This document shows, piece by piece, positions 25,399 through 34,482 of a stretch of DNA of 64,000 nucleotides. The DNA comes from Pseudoalteromonas sp049257235. Lineage in GTDB: Bacteria > Pseudomonadota > Gammaproteobacteria > Enterobacterales > Alteromonadaceae. The stretch is from assembly GCF_049257235.1 (NCBI RefSeq), contig NZ_JBMMUF010000010.1, forward strand, positions 1-64,000, given 5' to 3'. Both the position numbers and the translations under genes were made by a program. The notes under the pieces were generated by a model that was given only the letters and a program-made list of their open reading frames with translations, searched no databases and had not been told where the DNA came from. How positions within the stretch are numbered: the stretch's first letter is position 1; the number at the start of each line of letters is the position of its first letter.

Positions 25399-25842
25399 AT
25401 GACTGATCATAATTTAGAGCTTAAAAAAGCAGGCCTGAAGGTCACCCTTCCCCGAGTAAAAATTCTCGAAATACTGCAATCACCTGATAATCAACACATC
25501 AGTGCTGAAGATGTATACAAAATCCTGCTTGATAACAGTGAAGAGATCGGTCTTGCCACGGTCTACCGTGTACTGAACCAATTTGACGATGCAGGTATTG
25601 TTACTCGCCACCACTTCGAAGGTGGAAAGTCGGTTTTTGAACTTGCTGGTTCGACACACCACGATCACCTTGTGTGCTTAAAGTGTGGACGTGTAGTTGA
25701 ATTTGAAGATGATTTGATTGAGCAACGCCAACTAGAAATTGCACAAACAAATGGTATCAAGTTAACTAACCACTCCTTGTATCTGTACGGCGAGTGCCAA
25801 GACACAGAATCATGCAAACAATATGCAATAGAAAATAGCTAA
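25399..25842 (+). CDS. fur: Ferric uptake regulator
   Basis: This iron-dependent repressor of 147 residues is a full-length Fur. The winged-helix domain covers residues 1-80 (LKKAGLKVTLPRVKILEILQ, ISAEDVYKILLDNSEEIGLATVYRVLNQFDDAGIV). The metal sites are seen in HHFEGGKSVFELAGSTHHDHLVCLKCGRVVEFED, with the structural zinc CxxC (CLKC). The dimerisation domain ends with GECQDTESCKQ. The order fldA-fur is conserved with E. coli, but the intervening hairpin suggests a separate fur promoter. No obvious Fur box was recognised upstream. Confidence 0.98.
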   Translation: MTDHNLELKKAGLKVTLPRVKILEILQSPDNQHISAEDVYKILLDNSEEIGLATVYRVLNQFDDAGIVTRHHFEGGKSVFELAGSTHHDHLVCLKCGRVVEFEDDLIEQRQLEIAQTNGIKLTNHSLYLYGECQDTESCKQYAIENS

Positions 25843-25860
25843 ATACCAATTTGCTCTTTT

Positions 25861-25887
25861 AAAAGCCTGCACCAAGCAGGCTTTTTT
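25861..25887 (+). terminator. Terminator after fur
   Basis: AAAAGCCTGC and GCAGGCTTTTTT form a 10-bp stem with a short loop and a six-T tail, 18 bp past fur. Confidence 0.9.
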
Positions 25888-26010
25888 GTTTTACAGCACA
25901 CGCTCTTCCCGCTTCAAACCACAGCGCATTATTTTTACTATACTTAAGGTACAAAAGTTAACTCCAGTCTAAACGTCACGTTCAGCGATGTGGTAATAAG
26001 GTCACGATGC

Positions 26011-27048
26011 ATGCAAGAAAATGTGCTCAATTCGGTCATTAATCTTACAAAAACACGAGACGTCAATTCGCTCGAATACTCGCTGGTGACAACGTTACAC
26101 GAGTTTGTGCAATGCAATGAAGTCGCTGTTTATAAAGACCTGCAAAACTCGGAACAAAGGATCATCGAACGCAGTTTGTCACTCAATTGCTCTACTGATA
26201 AAAAATATCACTGGGAAGATAATGTCATAGAGACCGATCCAGACGATGAATTAATTTCCTGTTTGAAATCGGCGTGCATTATCACCGTACAAAATAACCA
26301 AGGCATTGAATCACGCTGGTTGCCAATTTCGCTGTTTGATAAGCCGGTTGTGGCGATAAAAATCGTCGGCAAGCCACTGACGTCCAATCAGCAGGTGCTA
26401 CTCAATGCTTTTTGTCGAATATACGAGAACTACCTCACTATCTTAAATGAAAACGAACGCGATAAGCTCACGGGCCTGCTGAATCGTCAAACTTTCGAAA
26501 ACAAGTTTAAAAAGCTTTTAGAGAAACAGATAGTTAATCGCAAATTAGCGCGTAAAAGCAAAGATTTAAGCAAGACTCATCCAGAGAGTACTGCGTGGTT
26601 GGCTATGGTTGATATAGATCATTTTAAAGATGTAAATGATACCTACGGACATGTATGTGGCGACGAAGTATTGCTTATATTAGCGCAACAAATGCGCGGA
26701 TTTTTCAGGGCAACCGACCTCATGTTTAGATTTGGCGGTGAAGAATTCGTGATGTTGTTCGAGCCAAGTTTAAAAGAAGATATTCGCACTAAGCTTGAAC
26801 TGTTTATTGAACACATTCGTACCACCACGTTCCCTTTTATTACCAAACTTACCTTAAGCATAGGCGTTACTAAGGTCAGCCCTTATGACTATCCTATTAA
26901 CGTTTTAGAAAATGCTGATAAAGCCCTTTATTTTGCTAAGGAGAACGGCAGAGACCAAATGCATTTTTTTGAGGAACTGATGAGCGAAGGGCGTTTAGGA
27001 CAGCAAGGAATGAAAGAGGCCAACCAAGGTGACATCGACCTCTTTTAA
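26011..27048 (+). CDS. Diguanylate cyclase (GGDEF domain) with N-terminal sensory region
   Basis: This 345-residue protein is predicted to make cyclic di-GMP. The N-terminal 150 residues look like a divergent GAF-type sensor domain with no membrane segments. The GGDEF domain begins at ERDKLTGLLNRQTFENKF, has the metal and substrate motif DIDHFKDVNDTYGH, and carries the active site GGEEF at 242-246. The inhibitory I-site RATD (233-236) lies exactly five residues before it, so product feedback is expected. ATG at 26011 follows AAGG. An upstream GTG would add seven residues. It converges on glgA with a gap of only 6 bp and no terminator between. Confidence 0.93.
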   Translation: MQENVLNSVINLTKTRDVNSLEYSLVTTLHEFVQCNEVAVYKDLQNSEQRIIERSLSLNCSTDKKYHWEDNVIETDPDDELISCLKSACIITVQNNQGIESRWLPISLFDKPVVAIKIVGKPLTSNQQVLLNAFCRIYENYLTILNENERDKLTGLLNRQTFENKFKKLLEKQIVNRKLARKSKDLSKTHPESTAWLAMVDIDHFKDVNDTYGHVCGDEVLLILAQQMRGFFRATDLMFRFGGEEFVMLFEPSLKEDIRTKLELFIEHIRTTTFPFITKLTLSIGVTKVSPYDYPINVLENADKALYFAKENGRDQMHFFEELMSEGRLGQQGMKEANQGDIDLF

Positions 27049-27054
27049 CACGGT

Positions 27055-28593
27055 TTAACTGTTAAGCATATACAGCTGTTTTAAGTATGAACTTGCTGCA
27101 TCATCCCACGTAAAGCGACTTGCTTTTGCACTTTTACACACGTGTGCCCATTGCTTTGGCTTGCTTTCAAACATCGTGAGCGACTGCTCCAGAGTTGCTA
27201 ACATCGCCGCAATTTGACCTTCAACAGAGTCACCAGTAAATACAAAGCCGTTATCGTTGAGCTTTACAGTATCTTTCAATCCCCCCACACCATGCACCAA
27301 ACACGGCGTACCACTGCGCATCGCCAACATTTGACTGATCCCACAGGGCTCAAAAGAGCTCGGCATAAAGAATAACTCGCCGAGTTGATAAATCGCATCA
27401 CCTAATTGCAGTGCAAAGCCATTAAAGAAGATCAGGTTCGTGTGACGTCCCATGGCCTCATTAAAAACCTTTTCATAATAACCATCGCCCGATCCCAAAA
27501 TCATGCAGGTTTTACCATGCTTTGCCAGTATGCTCAGAACATGATCAATCACCAACTTGCCCTGATATGTCTGCGCTAACAATGCCACTTTTTGGTCAGT
27601 GATCCGCCCAACAGACGTTAACCAAGGGGTGATGCCGTCTCGCTGCCATTGTTGAGCACGTACATGCGCAATGTAATGATTACTCGGCAACAGTGCGTGC
27701 TTTGACATCCAGCTTAACAAAGCATTCTCACTCAAAGACCACATATCCTCGGGGGTATATCGAGGCTGTTTCGTCTCGTAATCACAGCCATTAAGAATAC
27801 CTATCAAACGACCTTGCGTATGCGCTTGTTGGAGGTCATGTTCCAACCCTTCACCACCGATGAAACCGCGACTAGGGTCGCTTGCTTGCATCACTTCATC
27901 AACATACGTCGGCGACACCACATGTACGGTATCGCTAAGCTGTAAACCAGCGCGCATCGGGTTATAACAATGCATAAAACGACGGTCGCATATACGTTCG
28001 CCATCATAGCCTAACCACGAATACCAATGCTGCAACGAAGAATGATCACCTGAGAATGGACGCGTCCCCTGCAATGCCAAATTATGGACTGTGTAAACAG
28101 TGCGAAGTGATTTCAGTTTTTGATATTGAGGCGCGTAAGCACGCAAAACAGCTAAAGATGCCGCATGCCAGTCGTGTAGGTGTAGCACATCTAAATGACC
28201 AAACGCATCGTGATTAATCGCCTCAGCCACCGCCAATGAAAATAACGCAAATTTACTTGCATCAGCGGCAAAAGGACGGCCATCTGCATCGTCATGATAG
28301 ATGTGCTCGCTATTTAGCCAAGGGTGACTCACTACATAATGGGTCACCCCATCGCGTTGTGCGACGCGATATAAGTTTATTTGTAAATACTCTGAGGCAA
28401 AATTAACGGTAAACTCCATACAGTGTTCACGTTGCTCAAGCTCTAAGCATTGATACTCGGGTAACACTACATGTACCGTCAGTCCCTGATTTGCTAAGGC
28501 TTTTGATACATCGCCTACGACATCGGCAACGCCACCAACCTTACCACCTTTAAGACTACTACTCTCGGCACTAACAAATAATACTGCACTCAT
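27055..28593 (-). CDS. glgA: Glycogen synthase (ADP-glucose)
   Basis: This GT5 glycosyltransferase extends alpha-1,4-glucan from ADP-glucose. The 512 residues open with VLFVSAESSSLKGGKVGGVADVVGDVSKAL, the donor-binding loop (the usual KxGGL here reads KVGGV). The middle shows DVLHLHDWHAA and TVYTVHNLALQG, and the C-terminal domain has the family block FMPSSFEPCGISQMLAMRSGTPCLVHGVGGLKDTV, including the catalytic E-x7-E region. The length is slightly above the usual 475-490. It is the last gene of the glycogen operon, 30 bp after glgC, with no intrinsic terminator visible before the convergent diguanylate cyclase gene. Confidence 0.95.
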   Translation of the reverse strand: MSAVLFVSAESSSLKGGKVGGVADVVGDVSKALANQGLTVHVVLPEYQCLELEQREHCMEFTVNFASEYLQINLYRVAQRDGVTHYVVSHPWLNSEHIYHDDADGRPFAADASKFALFSLAVAEAINHDAFGHLDVLHLHDWHAASLAVLRAYAPQYQKLKSLRTVYTVHNLALQGTRPFSGDHSSLQHWYSWLGYDGERICDRRFMHCYNPMRAGLQLSDTVHVVSPTYVDEVMQASDPSRGFIGGEGLEHDLQQAHTQGRLIGILNGCDYETKQPRYTPEDMWSLSENALLSWMSKHALLPSNHYIAHVRAQQWQRDGITPWLTSVGRITDQKVALLAQTYQGKLVIDHVLSILAKHGKTCMILGSGDGYYEKVFNEAMGRHTNLIFFNGFALQLGDAIYQLGELFFMPSSFEPCGISQMLAMRSGTPCLVHGVGGLKDTVKLNDNGFVFTGDSVEGQIAAMLATLEQSLTMFESKPKQWAHVCKSAKASRFTWDDAASSYLKQLYMLNS

Positions 28594-28623
28594 TGGCTTC
28601 TTACGCTCTTGATTATATTGGAA

Positions 28624-29910
28624 TTACTTTTGCGCTAATGCGTTTAGCATATCACGCGTTACCAAAACGATGCCATTTTTCGACACTCTAAATCCATTGT
28701 GCACATCTTGCTCATGGTCGATACCGATTTGCATACCTTCTGGGATTTCGCAGCTGCGGTCGATGATCGCGCGCTTAATTTGACAGTTTCGGTGAATAAC
28801 CGCACCTGGCAAAATAACAGATTCCTCAATTTCACAGAATGAATGTACGTAAACATTTGAGAACAATAAGGATTTGCGCACTGTTGAACCGGAGATGATA
28901 CACCCACCAGAAACCGTTGAGTCCACAGCCATACCACGACGGTCATCGTCATCGAAAATGAATTTCGCAGGTGGAAGTTGTTCTTGGTATGTCCAAATTG
29001 GCCACGTTGGGTCGTATAAATCCAATTTAGGCTCAGGAGAGACCAATTCCATATTTGCCTCCCAGAATGAATCGAGCGTACCTACATCACGCCAGTAAGG
29101 CTGTTCAGATTCATCTGATGGCGCGCCAGCATGACCTGGCTCGCTAAATGGAAACGCAAACACCTGATGCTTATCGATAATTGCTGGGATAATATCGTGA
29201 CCAAAATCACGGCCCGACCCATCAGTTTGTGCATCACGGCGCAATTGCTCGAACAAGAACTCAGTATTGAATACATAGTTACCCATTGACGCCAAACAAC
29301 GTCCAGGCTTGCCCGGAATTTCATTTGGTTCAGCGGGTTTCTCATCAAAACGACGTACACGGTTTTGTTCATCAACCGTCATGACCCCAAACGCACCTGC
29401 TGCTACATCGGTATCCACTTCGATGCAACACACTGTCATGTCAGCGCCATTTTCAACGTGTTTCGCAAGTAATTGGCCATAGTCCATACGATATACGTGA
29501 TCTCCTGATAGGATCATCACGTAGCTTGGCAACTCGTGGCGGATAATATCCATATTTTGAAATACCGCATCGGCTGTACCGTTATACCAATCATCACCAT
29601 AACGTTGTGATGCTGGCAGGATCTCAACTGACTCACCCAATTCTTTCTTAAAGTGACCCCACGCACGGTTAACGTGACGAATTAACGAGTGCGACTTGTA
29701 TTGTGTTGCCACACCAACACGGCGGATCCCTGAATTGATGCAGTTTGATAGCGGGAAGTCGATGATTCGGTGTTTTCCGCCAAAATAAACAGCTGGCTTC
29801 GCTCGCCAATCCGTCAGTTCATGTAATCGTGAGCCACGGCCACCGGCGAGAATTAGCGCATACGTATCTCGCGTTAGTGTACTGATGTAGCGGCTTCTAG
29901 AACTAGACAT
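28624..29910 (-). CDS. glgC: Glucose-1-phosphate adenylyltransferase
   Basis: This enzyme makes ADP-glucose from ATP and glucose-1-phosphate, the committed step of glycogen synthesis. The 428 residues contain the nucleotide-binding loop YALILAGGRGSRLHELTDWRAKPAVYFGGKHRIIDFPLSNCINSG, the catalytic ILSGDHVYRMDY, and the glucose-1-phosphate site FDEKPAEPNEIPGKPGRCLASMGNYVF. The C-terminal left-handed beta-helix has DRRGMAVDSTVSGGCIISGS. The arginine- and lysine-containing N-terminal stretch (SSRSRYISTLTRDTYAL) is that of allosterically regulated enzymes. It starts 1 bp after the glgP stop. Confidence 0.97.
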   Translation of the reverse strand: MSSSRSRYISTLTRDTYALILAGGRGSRLHELTDWRAKPAVYFGGKHRIIDFPLSNCINSGIRRVGVATQYKSHSLIRHVNRAWGHFKKELGESVEILPASQRYGDDWYNGTADAVFQNMDIIRHELPSYVMILSGDHVYRMDYGQLLAKHVENGADMTVCCIEVDTDVAAGAFGVMTVDEQNRVRRFDEKPAEPNEIPGKPGRCLASMGNYVFNTEFLFEQLRRDAQTDGSGRDFGHDIIPAIIDKHQVFAFPFSEPGHAGAPSDESEQPYWRDVGTLDSFWEANMELVSPEPKLDLYDPTWPIWTYQEQLPPAKFIFDDDDRRGMAVDSTVSGGCIISGSTVRKSLLFSNVYVHSFCEIEESVILPGAVIHRNCQIKRAIIDRSCEIPEGMQIGIDHEQDVHNGFRVSKNGIVLVTRDMLNALAQK

Positions 29911-29911
29911 A

Positions 29912-32401
29912 TTATTCTCCTTCGCTGTTGCTAGTGTGTTGTAACTGCCATATTTCTTGGCTGTATTGGGCGATGGTTCTATCGCTTGAGAACGTGCCAG
30001 ATGCGGCGGTGTTTAATACACTCATTTGCGTCCAACGCGCTTTGTTTTGATATGCTGCACTTACTTGTTCTTGTGCCTGCACATACGAAGCAAAGTCGTA
30101 ACAGGTTAACCAAGGATCTGAGTCTGATTTCAATACATACAAAATTGAATTGAAGATACCCGGTTCGCATAAATTAAAATGACCACTCTCAAGTAGCGCA
30201 ATGACTGCGCTTAAGTTTTTGTCATTATTAATAATTTCTTGGGCATTGTAGTTCGCACGAATGGCGTCAACTTCTTCAACTTGTGCACCAAACACAAAGA
30301 AGTCTTCACCACCTAGTGCTTCTAGCATTTCCACATTCGCGCCATCAAGCGTGCCTATGGTTAGTGCACCATTCATCATGAACTTCATGTTACCTGTGCC
30401 TGATGCTTCTTTACCTGCTGTAGAGATTTGCTCTGACAAATCTGCCGCTGGGCAAATCGTTTCCATTGCCGTGACGTTGTAATTAGGTAAAAACGCGACT
30501 CTGAGCCATGGCTGCGCGCGAGGGTCATCATTAACCGTTTTAGCCACGTTACAAATAAGCTTAATTATTTGCTTCGCCATGTCATAACCCGGTGCCGCTT
30601 TACCACCGATGAGCACACAGCGCGGTACCATCCCCTGCGTATCACCATCACAAATGCGACGATAGAGATGGATAACGTGGAGAATGTTCAACAACTGACG
30701 TTTGTATTCATGAATTCGTTTTACTTGCACATCAAACATCATGTCGGCGTCAAACTCGACACCACAGTGCTTTTGTACCAGTTCACATAACTTTAATTTG
30801 TTATCACGCTTAACCTTTGCCCACTGCGCCGTGAACTTACTGTCATTAACGTAATCTTTAATTTTGCTGATCTGTGAAAAGTCTTTAACCCATGTTTGAC
30901 CAATATTCTCTGTCAATAACTGGGCCAGCTGCGGGTTACAATGGGCCAACCAACGACGAGGCGTAACACCGTTCGTTTTATTGTTGAACTTATGTGGCCA
31001 CAGCTCATAAAAATCTTTAAATAGCCGCTCCACCAGCAGTTTACTGTGCAGTGCTGCAACCCCATTGACGGAGAAGCTGCCGACAATCGCTAAATAAGCC
31101 ATACGCACTTGTGGGTATGGGCCTTCTTCAATCAAAGAAAGTGCGCGCTGTTTATCACTGCAACCGGGCCACTTCTTCGCAACTTCTGTCAAGAATCGCG
31201 CGTTGATTTCATAAATAATTTCCATCAAACGCGGCAGCAAACGTTGGAATAACGCCACAGACCACTTTTCCAACGCTTCAGGAAGCAAGGTATGGTTAGT
31301 GTATGCCATCGTTTTAGTGGTGATGTCCCACGCTTGTTGCCAATCTAATTTGTGCTCATCAATAAGCAAACGCATTAGTTCAGCTACCGCAATACTCGGG
31401 TGAGTGTCGTTAAGCTGGAATACGTGATAATCAGCGAACTCAGTGAAATCCTCGCCATTAAGCTCAATCCAACGATTAATACGGTCTTGTAGTGATGCAC
31501 TGCATAAGAAATATTGCTGGCGAAGACGCAGCTCTTTGCCGTTTTCAGACGCGTCATTTGGATACAACACCATAGAAATTTGCTCGGCGAGGTTCTTTTT
31601 CGCCACGGCTTCTGCGTAGCCACCCGCATTGAACTCACTTAAATCGAATTCATCCGTCGCTTCACTTTTCCACAGGCGCAAAGTGTTAACCACATCATTA
31701 CCACACCCTGGTACGGGTACGTCATAAGGCACAGCATACACATCATGAGTATCCACCCACTCGCGGTGCAAACGCCCCTGCTCGTCTTTGTGCACAGCAA
31801 CATGACCAAAGAACTTCACGCGCACGGTTTTATCTGGTGCAGGTAATTCCCAAGGATGGCCTTCACGTAACCAGTGATCGGGCTGCTCTATCTGATAGCC
31901 GTTATCGATACGCTGATTAAACATGCCGTATTCATAACGAATACCATAGCCTGTAACCGGTAACGCCATGGCTGCACAGCTATCTAAGAAACATGCAGCT
32001 AGCCGTCCAAGGCCACCATTACCTAAGCCTGCGTCATGCTCTGCTTCGCCAACACGCTCTAGTTCTGCGCAATAATTTGCCAGTGCTTGTTTTACCTCTT
32101 GTTCCATTTCAAGATTCAAAATAGCGTTGTTAAGACTGCGACCAATTAAGAATTCGAGAGATAAGTACGCGACCGAACGTTTCTTACTGTTGTCCTCACG
32201 AGTTTGACGCATTCGCGATACCAAGCGGTCACGAATCGTCAATGCCAGCGCTTGGTATAAATAATGTTGCGACTCCCCGACTTTGTCGCGGCCCAAGGTA
32301 TAGTGAAAATGGCGCGCTAAATCGTCAGCTAACGTCTCGGTGTCCAGTGTTGGCGCATCTTGCCAATCTACTGGATGGCATACATTGCCTGATGTTGTCA
32401 T
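29912..32401 (-). CDS. glgP: Glycogen/maltodextrin phosphorylase
   Basis: This PLP enzyme releases glucose-1-phosphate from alpha-1,4-glucan ends. The 829 residues match the family. N-terminal sequence RSVAYLSLEFLIGRSLNNAI and GLGNGGLGRLAACFLDS, the segment HVFQLNDTHPSIAVAELMR, and FDVQVKRIHEYKRQLLN are conserved. The PLP lysine lies in TAGKEASGTGNMKFMMNGALTIGTLDGANVE. The ATG at 32401 follows AGGG, and an ATG nine codons earlier overlaps the glgX stop region. It sits between glgX and glgC in one operon with a gap of 5 bp upstream. Confidence 0.97.
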   Translation of the reverse strand: MTTSGNVCHPVDWQDAPTLDTETLADDLARHFHYTLGRDKVGESQHYLYQALALTIRDRLVSRMRQTREDNSKKRSVAYLSLEFLIGRSLNNAILNLEMEQEVKQALANYCAELERVGEAEHDAGLGNGGLGRLAACFLDSCAAMALPVTGYGIRYEYGMFNQRIDNGYQIEQPDHWLREGHPWELPAPDKTVRVKFFGHVAVHKDEQGRLHREWVDTHDVYAVPYDVPVPGCGNDVVNTLRLWKSEATDEFDLSEFNAGGYAEAVAKKNLAEQISMVLYPNDASENGKELRLRQQYFLCSASLQDRINRWIELNGEDFTEFADYHVFQLNDTHPSIAVAELMRLLIDEHKLDWQQAWDITTKTMAYTNHTLLPEALEKWSVALFQRLLPRLMEIIYEINARFLTEVAKKWPGCSDKQRALSLIEEGPYPQVRMAYLAIVGSFSVNGVAALHSKLLVERLFKDFYELWPHKFNNKTNGVTPRRWLAHCNPQLAQLLTENIGQTWVKDFSQISKIKDYVNDSKFTAQWAKVKRDNKLKLCELVQKHCGVEFDADMMFDVQVKRIHEYKRQLLNILHVIHLYRRICDGDTQGMVPRCVLIGGKAAPGYDMAKQIIKLICNVAKTVNDDPRAQPWLRVAFLPNYNVTAMETICPAADLSEQISTAGKEASGTGNMKFMMNGALTIGTLDGANVEMLEALGGEDFFVFGAQVEEVDAIRANYNAQEIINNDKNLSAVIALLESGHFNLCEPGIFNSILYVLKSDSDPWLTCYDFASYVQAQEQVSAAYQNKARWTQMSVLNTAASGTFSSDRTIAQYSQEIWQLQHTSNSEGE

Positions 32402-32406
32402 TGTGT

Positions 32407-34482
32407 TTACCCTGTCATTTCGTGCCATTGAACATTACTAAATACCCAACTACTGCAAGGGGTCAGTAATAATTCAGATGTGCTACTGTGTTGTAACTGC
32501 GCACTGAGTTCTTGTATCTGAGCTTTGTCTTCACTACTACACAGCAAGTGCCAAGGTTGGCCTTCTTGCTCAGGTAGTATAGGTAAAGCCATGGACAATG
32601 GTGATTGACCACGATGCATAACTAAACAGATTCTATCCGAGGTCAACGTATCGATGACTGTATGAACCAATGTGTGTAGTTGCTTATCATGCCAATCAGC
32701 ACTTTGCATTAACGTCCCGTCTGGTCGATACCAACCTAATTCAAATCGCGTATCAGTGTCATGAACGTATTCATCGTGCTTGAAAAACGCGAAGGTATTG
32801 CGAACTCGCTGTAAATCACTGATAAACAAAGAAAGAGGATGGTACTTACTGAGATGATTCCACGATAACCAACTGATGTTATTGTCCTGACAATAGGCAT
32901 TGTTATTACCACCTTGCGAGTGGCCCATCTCGCAGCCTGCGCTGAGCATGGGAACGCCTTTTGAAAGCAACAAACTCAACAGCAAGTTCTTTTGTGCTTT
33001 AAGTCGTAATGCTTTTATTTTTGGGTCTTGACTCATTCCCTCAACACCATAATTACGGCTGTAATTGGCGTTGTGGCCATCACGGTTGTGTTCACCGTTC
33101 GCCTCGTTGTGCTTTTGTTCGTAGCTGACTAAATCAGCTAAGGTATAGCCATCGTGACTTACAATGAAGTTAACCGAGCTGCTTGGGGCACGATTAGCGA
33201 AAATGTCTGCCGACCCGTGCAGACGTCGCGCTAATTCTCCAAGCATGTCGTTATCGCCTCGCCAAAAACGGCGTACAACATCGCGATATTGATCATTCCA
33301 TTGGCGCCAAGGCGGCGCAAATCCACCCAATTGATAGCCACCGGGGCCAATATCCCACGGTTCTGCAATCAATTTGGCGTTTCGTAAAATAGGATCTTGT
33401 TCTATTGCCTGAAAGAAGGCGTGACGGGCATTAAAGCCGTGCTCATCGCGACCCAAGATGGTCCCCAAGTCGAAGCGAAAGCCATCAACACCTAACACCT
33501 GATACCAGTAGCGCAAACTATCCATGATAAGTCGCAGTACCTGCGGATGCTCAGAAGCAACCGTATTGCCACAGCCCGTATCATTGATGTAATGACCCTG
33601 TGCATCAAGACGATAATAGCTGGCATTATCAATGGCGCGCAGGTGACAACAAGGCCCCTGCAAGCCACCTTCACTGGTGTGGTTGTAAACCACATCAACA
33701 ATGACTTCCAAGTCATGTTGGTGCAACACACTCACCATGTGTTTAAATTCTGAAATGGGGTCACTGAGGGCGTAACCATTGTGAACAGCGAAATAACTCA
33801 GGGTGTTATAGCCCCAGTAGTTACTCAATTCTAATGGCTCAAGAAACGGCTCACTGATAAATTGCTGCACCGGCATGAGTTCTACCGCCGTTACCCCAAG
33901 AGACTTTACGTGGTCAATAAATGTGGGGGTTGCGAGTGCACCATAGGTACCACGCAAATGTGGGGCAATTTCTTCATTACGAGCCGACCATCCTTTTGGG
34001 TGACACTCATAAATCACCGTGTCTGCCCATGCTCGCTTAGGGCGCGGTGCATCAAAGAGTGAACTTTGCACAACCACACTCTTGGGCATTAAATGGGCGT
34101 TATCAAAGCTACATAGCTTGCCCATTTCATCCATGACTTGATGACGAGCGCTTTGTGTAAACTCCCCGTGTATCGCATAGCTATATGGGTCTAACACGAG
34201 TTTATTGCTGTTATGCAAATGCCCTTGTGCTGGAGCAAAAGGACCGGCAACACGGTAACCATATAACTGCCCTTGCGTGATTCCGTCTATTTGCACATGC
34301 CAAAGCCCGGCTTCTGCCTTCGTTAAGCCAATGCGAGCCACTTCCGTATGACCAGATTCGTCAAACAAACATACATAAACAGCATCAGCGTGTTGCGCGA
34401 ACAAGCAAAAATTGACACCTTGCTCATTCACTGTGGCGCCCATGACGTCTGTATGTCCTTTGCGAAAGGTCAAACTAGTCAC
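32407..34482 (-). CDS. glgX: Glycogen debranching enzyme (isoamylase type)
   Basis: This GH13 enzyme hydrolyses alpha-1,6 branches, chiefly in limit dextrins left by GlgP. The 691 residues start with a CBM48-like domain (GATVNEQGVNFCLFAQHADAVYVCLFD), then the TIM barrel with VIVDVVYNHTSEGG, the nucleophile block DGFRFDLGTILGRD, the acid-base block LIAEPWDIGPGGYQLGGF and FIVSHDGYTLADLVSY. The C-terminal beta domain has LVMHRGQSPLSMALP. The start overlaps the glgB stop by 8 nt. All catalytic residues appear intact. Confidence 0.95.
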   Translation of the reverse strand: MTSLTFRKGHTDVMGATVNEQGVNFCLFAQHADAVYVCLFDESGHTEVARIGLTKAEAGLWHVQIDGITQGQLYGYRVAGPFAPAQGHLHNSNKLVLDPYSYAIHGEFTQSARHQVMDEMGKLCSFDNAHLMPKSVVVQSSLFDAPRPKRAWADTVIYECHPKGWSARNEEIAPHLRGTYGALATPTFIDHVKSLGVTAVELMPVQQFISEPFLEPLELSNYWGYNTLSYFAVHNGYALSDPISEFKHMVSVLHQHDLEVIVDVVYNHTSEGGLQGPCCHLRAIDNASYYRLDAQGHYINDTGCGNTVASEHPQVLRLIMDSLRYWYQVLGVDGFRFDLGTILGRDEHGFNARHAFFQAIEQDPILRNAKLIAEPWDIGPGGYQLGGFAPPWRQWNDQYRDVVRRFWRGDNDMLGELARRLHGSADIFANRAPSSSVNFIVSHDGYTLADLVSYEQKHNEANGEHNRDGHNANYSRNYGVEGMSQDPKIKALRLKAQKNLLLSLLLSKGVPMLSAGCEMGHSQGGNNNAYCQDNNISWLSWNHLSKYHPLSLFISDLQRVRNTFAFFKHDEYVHDTDTRFELGWYRPDGTLMQSADWHDKQLHTLVHTVIDTLTSDRICLVMHRGQSPLSMALPILPEQEGQPWHLLCSSEDKAQIQELSAQLQHSSTSELLLTPCSSWVFSNVQWHEMTG

